This document shows, piece by piece, positions 26,757 through 35,449 of a DNA stretch of 64,000 nucleotides; within the stretch, counting starts at the first letter, position 1; every line of letters begins with the position of its first letter. The position numbers and the translations under genes were made by a program. Where the stretch lies: contig NZ_CP046244.1 in the NCBI RefSeq assembly GCF_009735625.1, positions 2,542,001-2,606,000 on the forward strand, written 5' to 3'. The DNA comes from Moorella glycerini. GTDB lineage: Bacteria > Bacillota > DSM-521 > Neomoorellales > Neomoorellaceae. Under the pieces are notes generated by a model. That model was not told where the DNA came from. It searched no databases and saw only the letters and a program-made list of their open reading frames with translations.

Positions 26757-28748
26757 TTATCTCTTCAAAGTTATGCCCGCTTGCTTCAACCGCCGCCATA
26801 AAGTAGTCGAGCTTATTCCCAGCATCGCCGCCATTTTCTTCCGGTTCCAGTTCACCTGTTTCCCGAGAGAGCAGAGCATATCATGTTCTGCTCTGGCCAG
26901 CATCCTGGCAACTTCCTCAAAAGGCGCCAGGCCTTCCCCGGCCGGCGTTACGCCGGCATCGCCGGCCAAAGAGCCGGCATCCCCTGCCCGGTTCTGTTTT
27001 ATTTCCGCCAGCAATTGTTCTAAAAGCCCCGCGTTATTCTGGCGGTAACTGGCCAGGGCCACATATCGCTCAACAAAGTTCTCCAGTTCCCGCACATTAC
27101 CCGGCCAGTTGTAGGTTTGCAAAAGGCTGACTTCATCACTGCCTGGCATTTCCACGTGGCAACCCAGCTGGTCCGATAATTTCTTAACAAAATACGCAAA
27201 CAACAGAGGTATATCCTCCGGGCGCTGCCTTAAAGGTGGGACAGTTAGAGGCAGTACATTCAAACGGAAAAAGAGGTCCTGGCGAAAATCTCCTTTCTGG
27301 ACAGCCGTTTCCAGGTCGCAGTTGGTGGCGGCAATTATGCGCACGTCTATTGGAATAACCCGGGAACTGCCCAGCCTGATAATCTCTCTCTCCTGAATTA
27401 CCCGCAAAAGTTTGGCTTGTAAATCCAGCGGCATCGTCCCTATCTCGTCAAGGAAAATAGTCCCTTTATGAGCCAGCTCAAACATCCCGATCTTGCCGCT
27501 CTTGCGGGCACCGGTAAAGGCGCCTTCCTCATAGCCAAAAAATTCGCTTTCCATGAGCTCTTTAGGCAATGCCGAGCAGTTAAGGGCTACAAATGGCCCC
27601 GCCCGGCGCCGGCTCAGTTGGTGGATGCTATGGGCAAATAACTCTTTTCCCGTACCTGTCTCACCCCGTATCAGCACCGTGGCATCGGTAACAGCAAAGG
27701 CCCTTACCTGTTCCCTGACGTACTCCAGTGACTGGCTTTTCCCGATTATATCTTCCAGGGTAAACTTGGCTACCAGTCCTTTCTCCGCCAGTTGCCGGCG
27801 CAGGCTAAACTCCATTTGCTGCAGTTGCGCGGCTTCCACCAAGGTGATGACCTTGCCCGTTACTTCACCAGCCACCTTAATGGGGACAATATTGGCGGCA
27901 ATGGATTTATTAGGTTTCAACTTCAGCAACTTTCCCAGCTGCGGGTCAGTTTCCTTTTTAAATATTACCTCCAGGTTACTGGTTCCGGGGACGAGCAATT
28001 TGTTTAAGATACTGATAATATCGCCGCCGGCTACATTACCCCTGGACAAGTTGAGGAGACGGCAAGCAGTGTTATTGAGATAACTAACGCGGTTGTTTTC
28101 GTCCAGGAGAATTATGCCCTCATGGGCCGAGCCAAGCAGGGTCTGGAGGCGGATGGCATGCTCCCTTTCTTTCTGCACTGCTTTAACAATGTCCACTGCC
28201 TTGCGTAAAGTATGGAGGATAGTTTCCCGCGTCGTCTCTATTACCTGATAATTCATGCCGGCCAGTTCGGCGTACCGGCAAATAAGGGAGGTGCTCACGA
28301 TTACCGTCGCCCCTGCCTCCCTGGCCCGCTGGATAGCCCCGTTTGCCTCCTGTCGTGACGCTACAAGATACTTGCCGACGCGAATGCCGAATACCTCCGG
28401 CCAGCGGCCCAGGTCGCAATCACAGTTGCGGTATAATATCAGCGCTAGCTGTTTCCCCTTAGAGCCAGCCTGGTGCAGGGCCTCGAGGATGTCAGTAAGG
28501 GTTAAAGGACATTCTACCGTGGGAATAGATATATGGGGTGCTACATGATTTATGGTTGCGGCCCGCCCGATAAGGACATCACAGCGCGCTGCCAGGCGCC
28601 TGGCTGCTTGAAGCATGGCCTCTTCATCAAGGGGATCCGGTTCTTCGATTTCCATAATCTTTATTTCCTCGCTGAGCTCCTGGGCAACTGTCCGCATAGC
28701 TACGGAAAGAGAGGAGGAAAGACTGAGCAGTCCTATGCGGGGCTTCAA
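26757..28748 (-). CDS. Sigma-54 enhancer-binding regulator, PrpR_N-PAS-AAA+-Fis (EBP4)
   Basis: 663 residues from TTG 28748, with AGGAGGG 6 nt upstream. Architecture as for the other three: PrpR_N sensor (PRIGLLSLSSS start), PAS, AAA+ with GETGTGKE and GAFTGA, and Fis HTH (KKMAAMLGISSTTLWRRLKQ). It is divergent from the first glycyl radical operon, whose sigma-54 promoter at 28917 lies in the shared gap, so EBP4 is its probable activator. Converges with EBP3. Confidence 0.93.
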   Translation of the reverse strand: MKPRIGLLSLSSSLSVAMRTVAQELSEEIKIMEIEEPDPLDEEAMLQAARRLAARCDVLIGRAATINHVAPHISIPTVECPLTLTDILEALHQAGSKGKQLALILYRNCDCDLGRWPEVFGIRVGKYLVASRQEANGAIQRAREAGATVIVSTSLICRYAELAGMNYQVIETTRETILHTLRKAVDIVKAVQKEREHAIRLQTLLGSAHEGIILLDENNRVSYLNNTACRLLNLSRGNVAGGDIISILNKLLVPGTSNLEVIFKKETDPQLGKLLKLKPNKSIAANIVPIKVAGEVTGKVITLVEAAQLQQMEFSLRRQLAEKGLVAKFTLEDIIGKSQSLEYVREQVRAFAVTDATVLIRGETGTGKELFAHSIHQLSRRRAGPFVALNCSALPKELMESEFFGYEEGAFTGARKSGKIGMFELAHKGTIFLDEIGTMPLDLQAKLLRVIQEREIIRLGSSRVIPIDVRIIAATNCDLETAVQKGDFRQDLFFRLNVLPLTVPPLRQRPEDIPLLFAYFVKKLSDQLGCHVEMPGSDEVSLLQTYNWPGNVRELENFVERYVALASYRQNNAGLLEQLLAEIKQNRAGDAGSLAGDAGVTPAGEGLAPFEEVARMLARAEHDMLCSLGKQVNWNRKKMAAMLGISSTTLWRRLKQAGITLKR

Positions 28749-28916
28749 GATGAACCCTCCTGAATTTTAGATAGAGTTAGGCTTTTACTTAAATTATAAC
28801 ACTTGACCCGCTGGCATTGCAAGGTTTGAAATAACTAATTCAAAAAAAGAAAATTTTCCTCCGCTAACCGTCTCCACGCTTCCAGCTATAATCAGCATTC
28901 CCAGGCTTCACCGGCC

Positions 28917-28932
28917 TGGCACGCTTCTTGCT
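28917..28932 (+). promoter_or_regulatory. Sigma-54 promoter, first glycyl radical operon
   Basis: TGGCACGCTTCTTGCT, consensus -24/-12 with GG at 28918 and GC at 28930. Transcription should start near 28943, which excludes the upstream ATG at 28941 as a start for the next gene. Confidence 0.88.
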
Positions 28933-28973
28933 ATATCTTAATGATGAAGCGTGAGAGAAAGGAGGGAGGAAGG

Positions 28974-29165
28974 GTGGCTGTTTATTGCAAAAACTGTCGT
29001 TCTTTTTTCGCCATTCCCGAAGATGCTGATGACTTCGAGCCGGGTAAAGGGGATTGCGTAAGGGAAGAGCAGGACGACAAAGGTAAATACTGGAAGGCCA
29101 GACCCGTAATGGGCGACAAGGACGCGAGCAAGTGCCCGGGTTTTATTAAACGGATAGGAGGTTGA
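28974..29165 (+). CDS. Small Fe-S subunit of a fumarate-adding enzyme, BssC-like (copy 1)
   Basis: 63 residues from GTG 28974, with GGAGGGAGG upstream. Cysteine pattern YCKNC near residue 4, then GDC and SKCPGF, which is the ligand set expected for the [4Fe-4S] gamma subunit of benzylsuccinate synthase; the EDADDFEPGKGDCV segment is characteristic. In the known enzyme the small subunits stabilise and tune the glycyl radical subunit. The gene order C-A-B here is the same as in bssDCAB operons. It ends with its TGA overlapping the region of the next gene's ribosome site. Confidence 0.88.
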   Translation: MAVYCKNCRSFFAIPEDADDFEPGKGDCVREEQDDKGKYWKARPVMGDKDASKCPGFIKRIGG

Positions 29166-29170
29166 GTGTG

Positions 29171-31759
29171 ATGGCCCTGGCCCATGAACCGGTAGAATAT
29201 AAAGGCCGGCTGATCGAATTTCCTTTAGAAAACCCGGCGGAAAAGGATATCCCGCCGGAGGAGATCCACCAGCACCTGGCCCGGCCGAGCACGCCGCGGA
29301 CCAGGAGGCTGAAGGAGAACTGCCGCTGGAAGCACACGGCGGCCGGCGAGTTCGTCGACGAGGGTGTCAAAGCCGGTATCGAACGCATGCGCTTGATTAC
29401 CGAAAGCCATAAGCAGTCCGTCGGTAAACCCAATGTCATCAGGCGCGCCCTGATGTTGGACAATTTCCTGCGTAAGTGTACGGTTTTGTTGATGGAAGAC
29501 GAACTGATCGTCGGCTACCATGCCGAAAACCCGAAGTGGGTACCCATGTTCCCGGAGCTTTCCTACATGCAGATCCAGGATTACCTGCAAAGCAAGTACG
29601 CGCCGGAGCCGGCGGATGAAGCCAGGGAAATTGCTGAGTATTGGAAACCCTACTCCCTGCAGGCCGCCTGCGAGCCCTATTTTACCAAGGAAGAGCTCAA
29701 GGCCGCCTACCACCCTTTTATAATCGAATCCCCCGGCTTTGCTAACGGCTACAACAGCATCGTGCCTCCCTACGAGACGGTGCTGGAAGACGGCCTGTTG
29801 AAGCGCATCGCCATGGCGGAGCAGCACATCAAAGAAGCCAGGGAGAAACTGGCCGAACTGCCCTGGCATGCCGACCGGCTGGAGCTGACCGACAAGATCG
29901 ACAACTGGCAGGCCATGATCATCGCCGACAAGGCCGTCATTGTCTGGGCGCGGCGCCACGCCCGCCTGTGCCGCATTGTGGCCGAAAACTTCGAGACGGA
30001 CCCCAAACGTAAAGAAGAACTGCTGATGATCGCCGACATCTGCCACCGCGTGCCGGCCGAACCGTGCCGGGGCTTACGCGACGCCATGCAGGCCAAGTGG
30101 TTTACCTATCTCATCTGCCACGCCATCGAGCGCTATGCCGGCGGCTACGCCCACCTGGAAGACAAACTATTGTGGCCGTATTATAAAGCCAGCGTGATTG
30201 ACAAGACCTTCCAGCCCATGACCCACGCCGATGCCGTGGAACTGTTCGAGTGCGAGCGCCTGAAGGTTTCCAACCACGGCGCCGGCAAGTCCAGACACGC
30301 CCGCGAATGGTTGCCGGGTGCCAACGACCTGTTCATCCTCTCCATCGGCGGCCTGAACCGCTACGGCGAGGACAACTGCACCGACTGCACCGATGCCATT
30401 CTGGAGGCGGCGCGCAATATCCGGACCACCGAACCCTCCATTGTCTTCCGCTGGCACCCCAAGTGCCGCCTGAAGACCAAGCGCCTGGTGTTCGAGTGCC
30501 TCCGCGACGGCCTGGGTTACCCCTCCATCAAGCACCAGGCCATCAATACGGCGCAGCTTTTGTGGCTGGGCCAGTTCAGCAAGAACAAGAACGGCGCCAC
30601 GCCGGAAGAAGCCCAGGAATGGGCCAACGTCCTCTGCATGTCGCCGGGCCTGGTGGGCCGGCGCAAGACCCAGAAGACCCGGAGCGAAGGCGGCAGCTCC
30701 ATCTTCACGGATAAAGTTCTGGAACTCACCCTCTGTGACGGCTACGACTGGAGCTACGCCAACGACCAGATCGGCCCCCATACCGGCGACCCCCGCGACT
30801 TCAAGACCTTTAAAGAACTTATTGAGGCTTTCAAAAAGCAGTTCCAGTACTTCATGAGCCTGGCCATCCGGTGTAAAGATACATCCCGCAAGATGGAGGG
30901 GCGCCTGCTGCAGATGCCCTTCGTCTCCAGCATCGACGACGGCTGCATGGAGTACGGCATGGACGCCATGGTCCTATCCGAGCAGCCCAACCCCTGGCAA
31001 AACCCCATCAGCAACGTCGTGGCCCTCAACTCCCTGGTGGCCATCAAGAAGCTGATCTACGATGAGAAGAAATACACCATGGACCAGCTCATTGAGGCTT
31101 TGCACCACAACTGGGAAGGCTACGAGAAGATGCATAAAGACTTCCTGGAGGCGCCCAAGTGGGGCAACGACGACCCCTATTGCGACGCCATCGGCAAGGC
31201 CCTCTTTGAAGACATCATCTCCGGCGAGATGCGCAAGATCATCAACTACTCCGGGGCGCCGGTGACGCCCGGCGGCCAGGCGGTAGGGTCTTACCTGGGT
31301 GTCGGTTCAGCTATGGGCCCGACGCCGGACGGCCGCTACGGCGGCGACCCGGCGGCCGACGGCGGCATCTCGCCCTACCAGGGCACCGACAAGAAGGGAC
31401 CGACGGCGGTGCTGAAGTCGGTATCCAGGGTCAACGCCGCCACCCAGAAGGCCGAACTGTTGAACCAGCGGCTGTCGCCGTCCATCATGCGCAGCAAGCA
31501 TGGCTTCAAGATCTGGCTCAGCTACATGAACACCTGGTACGACCTGAACATCGACCACGTCCAGTTCAACGTGGTCAGCGCCGAGCAGATGCGGGCCGCC
31601 CAGCGGGAACCGGAAAAGCACCGCGACCTGATTGTGCGGGTGGCCGGCTACAGCGCCCGCTTTGTGGATATTTCCAAGTACGGCCAGGATACCATCATCG
31701 CCAGGACCGAGCAGGACTTCGGGGCACAGGACCTGGAATTCCTGGACGCGGAAATTTAG
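29171..31759 (+). CDS. Glycyl radical fumarate-adding enzyme, BssA-like catalytic subunit (copy 1)
   Basis: 862 residues from ATG 29171 (AGGAGG about 9 nt upstream), the length of BssA. The catalytic cysteine is Cys489 in LCMSPG, the motif of fumarate-adding enzymes, and the radical glycine is Gly826 in RVAGYSA. Arg504, fifteen residues after the cysteine in RRKTQKTRSEGG, matches the position of the fumarate-binding arginine of benzylsuccinate synthase. The family joins the C-H bond of a methyl or methylene group to fumarate. The substrate is unknown: at positions 380-381 this copy has Trp-Leu whereas copy 2 has Tyr-Phe. Activated by a radical SAM activase; none lies in this operon, only a relic downstream. 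Confidence 0.95.
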   Translation: MALAHEPVEYKGRLIEFPLENPAEKDIPPEEIHQHLARPSTPRTRRLKENCRWKHTAAGEFVDEGVKAGIERMRLITESHKQSVGKPNVIRRALMLDNFLRKCTVLLMEDELIVGYHAENPKWVPMFPELSYMQIQDYLQSKYAPEPADEAREIAEYWKPYSLQAACEPYFTKEELKAAYHPFIIESPGFANGYNSIVPPYETVLEDGLLKRIAMAEQHIKEAREKLAELPWHADRLELTDKIDNWQAMIIADKAVIVWARRHARLCRIVAENFETDPKRKEELLMIADICHRVPAEPCRGLRDAMQAKWFTYLICHAIERYAGGYAHLEDKLLWPYYKASVIDKTFQPMTHADAVELFECERLKVSNHGAGKSRHAREWLPGANDLFILSIGGLNRYGEDNCTDCTDAILEAARNIRTTEPSIVFRWHPKCRLKTKRLVFECLRDGLGYPSIKHQAINTAQLLWLGQFSKNKNGATPEEAQEWANVLCMSPGLVGRRKTQKTRSEGGSSIFTDKVLELTLCDGYDWSYANDQIGPHTGDPRDFKTFKELIEAFKKQFQYFMSLAIRCKDTSRKMEGRLLQMPFVSSIDDGCMEYGMDAMVLSEQPNPWQNPISNVVALNSLVAIKKLIYDEKKYTMDQLIEALHHNWEGYEKMHKDFLEAPKWGNDDPYCDAIGKALFEDIISGEMRKIINYSGAPVTPGGQAVGSYLGVGSAMGPTPDGRYGGDPAADGGISPYQGTDKKGPTAVLKSVSRVNAATQKAELLNQRLSPSIMRSKHGFKIWLSYMNTWYDLNIDHVQFNVVSAEQMRAAQREPEKHRDLIVRVAGYSARFVDISKYGQDTIIARTEQDFGAQDLEFLDAEI

Positions 31760-31809
31760 ACCTGAATATCATTACAAAATCGGATTTTTGGAAGAAGGGA
31801 GGCTGAGTA

Positions 31810-32106
31810 ATGAATATATATGACGAGATTTATGCTTCAGGAACTATTACGCCCAGCGACCCGGCTACCCGGAGCCCTTTGCATGGCGGTACCCGCAGCG
31901 CTGACATCAGATACGAGCCCGGCACATCGCGCTCCTGTTATAAATGCAGGTGGGGCACAGCCCATACTACCGATCCTTCCAAGGGCCATTGCCAGTATAT
32001 GCGTACCCCCACCGGCGGCATCTGGAGAAGAGTAATTCCCGACTACTTTAACATGACCTGCGAACATTTTGAAGCAGGAGAAGTTGACTTCCGCGAGCAC
32101 GTCTAG
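31810..32106 (+). CDS. Small Fe-S subunit of a fumarate-adding enzyme, BssB-like (copy 1)
   Basis: 98 residues from ATG 31810 (GGGAGG upstream). Cysteine pattern SCYKC near residue 41, GHC near 58 and FNMTCEHF near 83 fits the beta subunit of benzylsuccinate synthase, a HiPIP-like [4Fe-4S] protein that covers the active-site channel. It lies 50 bp after the catalytic subunit. Closely related to the copy at 44751. Followed by a hairpin and then a TRAP binding protein. Confidence 0.87.
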   Translation: MNIYDEIYASGTITPSDPATRSPLHGGTRSADIRYEPGTSRSCYKCRWGTAHTTDPSKGHCQYMRTPTGGIWRRVIPDYFNMTCEHFEAGEVDFREHV

Positions 32107-32121
32107 GGCGATAGGATGGCG

Positions 32122-32156
32122 GGCCTGCGCTCCGGGAAATAAAAGGGGTGCAGGCC
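32122..32156 (+). other. Hairpin after the first BssB-like gene
   Basis: GGCCTGC (32122-32128) pairs with GCAGGCC (32150-32156). No T-run. A similar structure follows the second BssB-like gene (45060-45104); both may lower expression of downstream genes relative to the enzyme subunits. Confidence 0.5.
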
Positions 32157-32242
32157 ACCATATATTAAGTATAATTGCCAGACGGTCTCGGTGGAAAAAC
32201 GGGCCAGAAGGAAAACTATTTTGCACGAGGAGGTACAGCTTC

Positions 32243-33313
32243 ATGAAAAAGATTAGCAAATATTTTGTGTTTGTTATTTTGTTATTGACACTACTGCTTA
32301 TTATTTTAACCGGTTGCGGGGGACAAAATACCGGGGACAAGGGTGCGGCGGGTAAAGAAGCTGCCGCTAAGAAAGCGGTAATCCGTTTCAGCCATGCTTT
32401 ACCCGAGCACCACTGGATGGCCAAACAGATGCAAGGCTGGGCCGATCTGGCCAGGCAAAAAGCCAACGGCACCCTGGAAATTCAGATTTATCCGTCAGCT
32501 CAGCTCTATAAAGATCCCGATGTCTGGGAGGCGGTAATGACCGGCGGTATTGAAAGCGGGCACTCGTACATCTTCTATCATACGCGCTATGTACCCGAGG
32601 CTGCCGCCATGATAACATGGTTTTTATGGAATTCGACTCAGGAAGCTTATGATGTAGGCCTTAAAGGTCCGCTGAGGGCTAAAATAGACGCGGAGATGGA
32701 AAAGAAAGGGGTTAAAACCCTGGCCTGGCTGCCGTGGACTATCGAAGATTTTTGTTTTGTAACTACTAAACAGGTTAAAGTTCCCGCCGAGATGAAAGGA
32801 ATGACGGTGCGGGCTACCGTGCCCGAGGATATAGCCTGGTATAAAAAGTGGGGGGTCAATCCCTCTAATATAAGCGGCTCCGAACTCTATATGGCCCTGC
32901 AGCGCGGGGTGATCCAGGGGGCGAGCGCGGTCGTGGCGACGTCGGTGGAGCGCAAACTCTACGAGGTGGCGCCTTATGCGGTACTGGTACCCTGCTATAA
33001 TCAATTTTCCATAATCGGGATTAATAAGGGCTTTTTCGACAAGCTGGCTCCGGCACAGCAAAAAGCCCTGGTCGATGCCGCCCAAGAAGTGGAAGGCAAG
33101 AGCGTGGCCGTTGCTATGAAGAACTATGAAGAGATCATGAAGAAGGCGCAGGAAGTGGGCGTTAAAGTTTATAAACCGACGCCGGAAGAGATGAAGCTCT
33201 GGACAGAAGGCAAGGACGAGATACGCCAGCAAGTGTTTAAGGATAAGCCCCAGGTCCTGGAAGAAATCAAAAAGCTCGAGCAGCAACTGGCCGCCTACAG
33301 GCAGAAGAAATAG
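32243..33313 (+). CDS. TRAP substrate-binding lipoprotein (DctP type, copy 2, orphan)
   Basis: 356 residues from ATG 32243 (GAGGAGGT upstream). Lipoprotein signal with ILTGCGGQ. Body resembles copy 1 at 15322 throughout (RFSHALPEHHWMAKQMQGW, YPSAQLYKDPDVWEAVMTG, SGSELYMALQRGVIQGAS), but the binding-site region YAVLVPCYNQFSIIGI differs from VPFWDTMSIIGI. No DctQ or DctM follows; it may use the subunits at 13189-15067, an inference. It is the only transport gene in this operon. Confidence 0.9.
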   Translation: MKKISKYFVFVILLLTLLLIILTGCGGQNTGDKGAAGKEAAAKKAVIRFSHALPEHHWMAKQMQGWADLARQKANGTLEIQIYPSAQLYKDPDVWEAVMTGGIESGHSYIFYHTRYVPEAAAMITWFLWNSTQEAYDVGLKGPLRAKIDAEMEKKGVKTLAWLPWTIEDFCFVTTKQVKVPAEMKGMTVRATVPEDIAWYKKWGVNPSNISGSELYMALQRGVIQGASAVVATSVERKLYEVAPYAVLVPCYNQFSIIGINKGFFDKLAPAQQKALVDAAQEVEGKSVAVAMKNYEEIMKKAQEVGVKVYKPTPEEMKLWTEGKDEIRQQVFKDKPQVLEEIKKLEQQLAAYRQKK

Positions 33314-33338
33314 CTTTATTGGTCCCGACGCTGTACGG

Positions 33339-33394
33339 CATGCGGAGAACACGCTAATGACCAGGACCGTTTGTACCTGGGGGCCGGGAAATAG
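33339..33394 (+). repeat. 55-bp spacer repeat, copy 1 (other at 36690-36745)
   Basis: TGCGGAGAACACGCTAATGA and the following 36 bases recur with a few changes after the MFS gene. Probably a shared relic of an activase 5' end. Confidence 0.7.
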
Positions 33395-33480
33395 TGAGAA
33401 TGGGCAATGAACTCAGCGTATGATGTTATGGATGAGATGCTAAGGGATAGCCTGCTGGCGTTACTGCCGGGCGAACGGTG
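33339..33480 (+). pseudogene. Relic of a glycyl radical activase gene
   Basis: Two pieces resemble the activase at 39331. The first, near 33380-33394, encodes VCTWGPGN, compare FTTWAGPGI; the second, 33424-33470, encodes DVMDEMLRDSL, compare EVMDEVLRDSL. Frame is lost between them and the cluster-binding cysteines are gone. It explains why the first C-A-B operon has no activase of its own. The first piece is part of a repeat also at 36690. Confidence 0.6.
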
Positions 33481-33496
33481 AAGAGCAAACTTATCC

Positions 33497-33522
33497 TGCC
33501 CCTGTTCGGGGGCACTTTTTTT
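33497..33522 (+). terminator. Terminator in relic region
   Basis: TGCCCC pairs with GGGGCA (33509-33514), loop 6 nt, followed by CTTTTTTT. Confidence 0.75.
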
Positions 33523-33676
33523 ACCGCGCCGGAGGTGCTATCGCCGGGAGCGTGCTATTAACGACAACTGAAGCAGCAATCGGAGGTGTCAGTAATATGC
33601 GCAAGCAGGTTGGGGGCAAAAGGAATGGCATAATGTAGATTCTCACATTAATCCGGAAAAGCTTCTCACTATAAAA

Positions 33677-33905
33677 TAACCTAAGAGAGTCCTGTTGGGG
33701 TATAGAGCCAGCCGGCCGAAGTTGATGCCCCTACACCCGGAAATGAGCTACCAGGCCATGGAACAGATCCTTGCGGAGCCGTACATCAAAGAAGAAGATA
33801 AGCAAGAACTGCGGGAGATAACTGAATACTGGCGAGCGCAGCCTGCAGGCGCGCGTGGAGGCGGCGCTGACCTCGGAAGAACGCCATATAGCGGGCACGG
33901 ATACC
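33677..33905 (+). pseudogene. N-terminal relic of a third glycyl radical enzyme
   Basis: 33677-33845 encodes VLLGYRASRPKLMPLHPEMS then EQILAEPY and REITEYW, collinear with residues about 113-165 of the BssA-like enzymes (ELIVGYHAENPKWVPMFPELSYMQ to EYWKP). A frameshift follows, and SLQARVEAALTSEER continues the similarity (SLQAACEPYFTKEEL). Everything else is lost. The sequence is more diverged from the two intact copies than they are from each other. Confidence 0.75.
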
Positions 33906-34039
33906 GCTTTTCAGTCCACCACCTCTTCATTACTATATACAGTTGCCGCAGCAGGCCATTTTTGCGGTAAGTTCAGGCTGGTGAACGGTGTATTGATTGA
34001 AGTAAACATCAATTGTAATCGTGCTCGCCGGTATAAAGT

Positions 34040-34055
34040 TGGCATAATTCTTGCA
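34040..34055 (+). promoter_or_regulatory. Sigma-54 promoter, MFS operon
   Basis: TGGCATAATTCTTGCA, GG at 34041 and GC at 34053, 30 bp before the MFS start. Confidence 0.8.
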
Positions 34056-34085
34056 TGAAGGAAAGATCTAGAGTTTTAATAAAGG

Positions 34086-35405
34086 ATGGTGGCCAAAAGC
34101 ATGGTGGCAAAAAGCTTAGGTAACCGGTTTTTTTACGGTTGGGTCTGTGTGGGCGCGGCCTTTCTGGTTTTATTCGCCTACCAGGTTCATTACACTTTTG
34201 GAGTCTATCTGGAGCCGCTGGTAAACGAATTTGGCTGGTCCAGGGCATCCACGAGCGCGGCCTATTCTCTGGCCTGCGGTGTGTCGATCCCGCTGGGAAT
34301 ATTGTGGGGAAAAATACTGGATGTTTACGGGCCCCGCATAGTTTTTGCGCTTTCTTGCTTTTTAGGAGGGCTGGGGCTTTTCTTATCCGGCTTCATATCC
34401 CAGCTCTGGCAATTTTATCTGACCTTCGGCTTGCTGTGGGGCGCGGGCTGGAGCGCTTTTTTTCTCATTCCCAATAGTGTGGTCAGAAGATGGTTTATTA
34501 AAAAAGCGGGTCTGGCTCTTGGCATAGCCGTCTGCGGCATACCTTTGGGCTGGGTCGTTTTGTTTCCTTTAACTGCCTACTTGGTGGATGCTGTGAGCAT
34601 TAAGGGCGCTTTTATGTCGATGGGGATTCTCATCTGGCTTATTGGTTTGGTGACTGCTATCGTGGTGAAGCAGTCGCCGGAGGATATAGGCCTTGGCCCC
34701 GACGGCGAGGTTTTGGAGCCGCTGGCGGAAGAGAGGGTTCCGTCTAGCCCGGGCTTTCAAGAGTGGGAGGCCGGTGAGGCAGTACGGAGCAGGAGTTTCT
34801 GGATGCTATGGCTGGTGATGTTTGGCCTGATTACGGTGTTGAGCGTGGTGACGGTCCACGGTCTGGCTCATTGTGTGCAGCGAGGTATACTCAGGGAGGT
34901 GGCTGCGCGTATCTTTGGCCTGATGGGCCTGATTAGCATCCTGGGCCGGTTGGGGTTCGGTTCCCTGGGGGACTACCTGGCCCGAAAAGGAATGCCTCCC
35001 ATCCATGCGCGCAGGTACATGTACACTATTTCCGGCCTCCTGATGGGCCTGGGTATAATTATTCTTTCTAAGGTTAGCGGTCTTGGGGGATTATGGGCCT
35101 GGGCCTTTGTCTTCGGCGTCGGCTATGGTGCTCATGTACCCCAGACGGCAAGCATAACGGGCGATATGTTTGGTAGGAAGAACCTGGGCTTTATTATGAC
35201 GCTCCTGGGAACGGCTCCGGGTTTGGCAGGCATAGCTGGACCCATCTTCGCAGGGTGGATTTATGACCTTACCGGCAGCTATGGCGTGGCCTTGCAGGTG
35301 GCCGTCCTTATCTGTTTGCTGGTAATGGTGTTTTCGTTGCTGATAGTACCGCCGCGAAGACTGGCCCGAGAGGCCGATGAAGATTATTGCCGGGTGGAGA
35401 GTTAG
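34086..35405 (+). CDS. MFS transporter, oxalate/formate antiporter-like (OFA type, copy 1)
   Basis: 439 residues with 12 membrane segments. The N-terminal FFYGWVCVGAAFLVLF, a YTFGVYLEPL motif and a long central loop fit the OFA/monocarboxylate group of the MFS. The closest relative in the window is the gene at 40279 (roughly half identical by eye). ATG 34086 follows an AAAGG without spacing; ATG 34101 with GGTGG 8 nt upstream is a possible alternative. Likely carries an organic anion related to the fumarate-addition pathway. Under a sigma-54 promoter. Confidence 0.85.
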   Translation: MVAKSMVAKSLGNRFFYGWVCVGAAFLVLFAYQVHYTFGVYLEPLVNEFGWSRASTSAAYSLACGVSIPLGILWGKILDVYGPRIVFALSCFLGGLGLFLSGFISQLWQFYLTFGLLWGAGWSAFFLIPNSVVRRWFIKKAGLALGIAVCGIPLGWVVLFPLTAYLVDAVSIKGAFMSMGILIWLIGLVTAIVVKQSPEDIGLGPDGEVLEPLAEERVPSSPGFQEWEAGEAVRSRSFWMLWLVMFGLITVLSVVTVHGLAHCVQRGILREVAARIFGLMGLISILGRLGFGSLGDYLARKGMPPIHARRYMYTISGLLMGLGIIILSKVSGLGGLWAWAFVFGVGYGAHVPQTASITGDMFGRKNLGFIMTLLGTAPGLAGIAGPIFAGWIYDLTGSYGVALQVAVLICLLVMVFSLLIVPPRRLAREADEDYCRVES

Positions 35406-35449
35406 CGCAAGACGCCGGTCCCAATATTAATTACAGGGGACGTGCTGCT

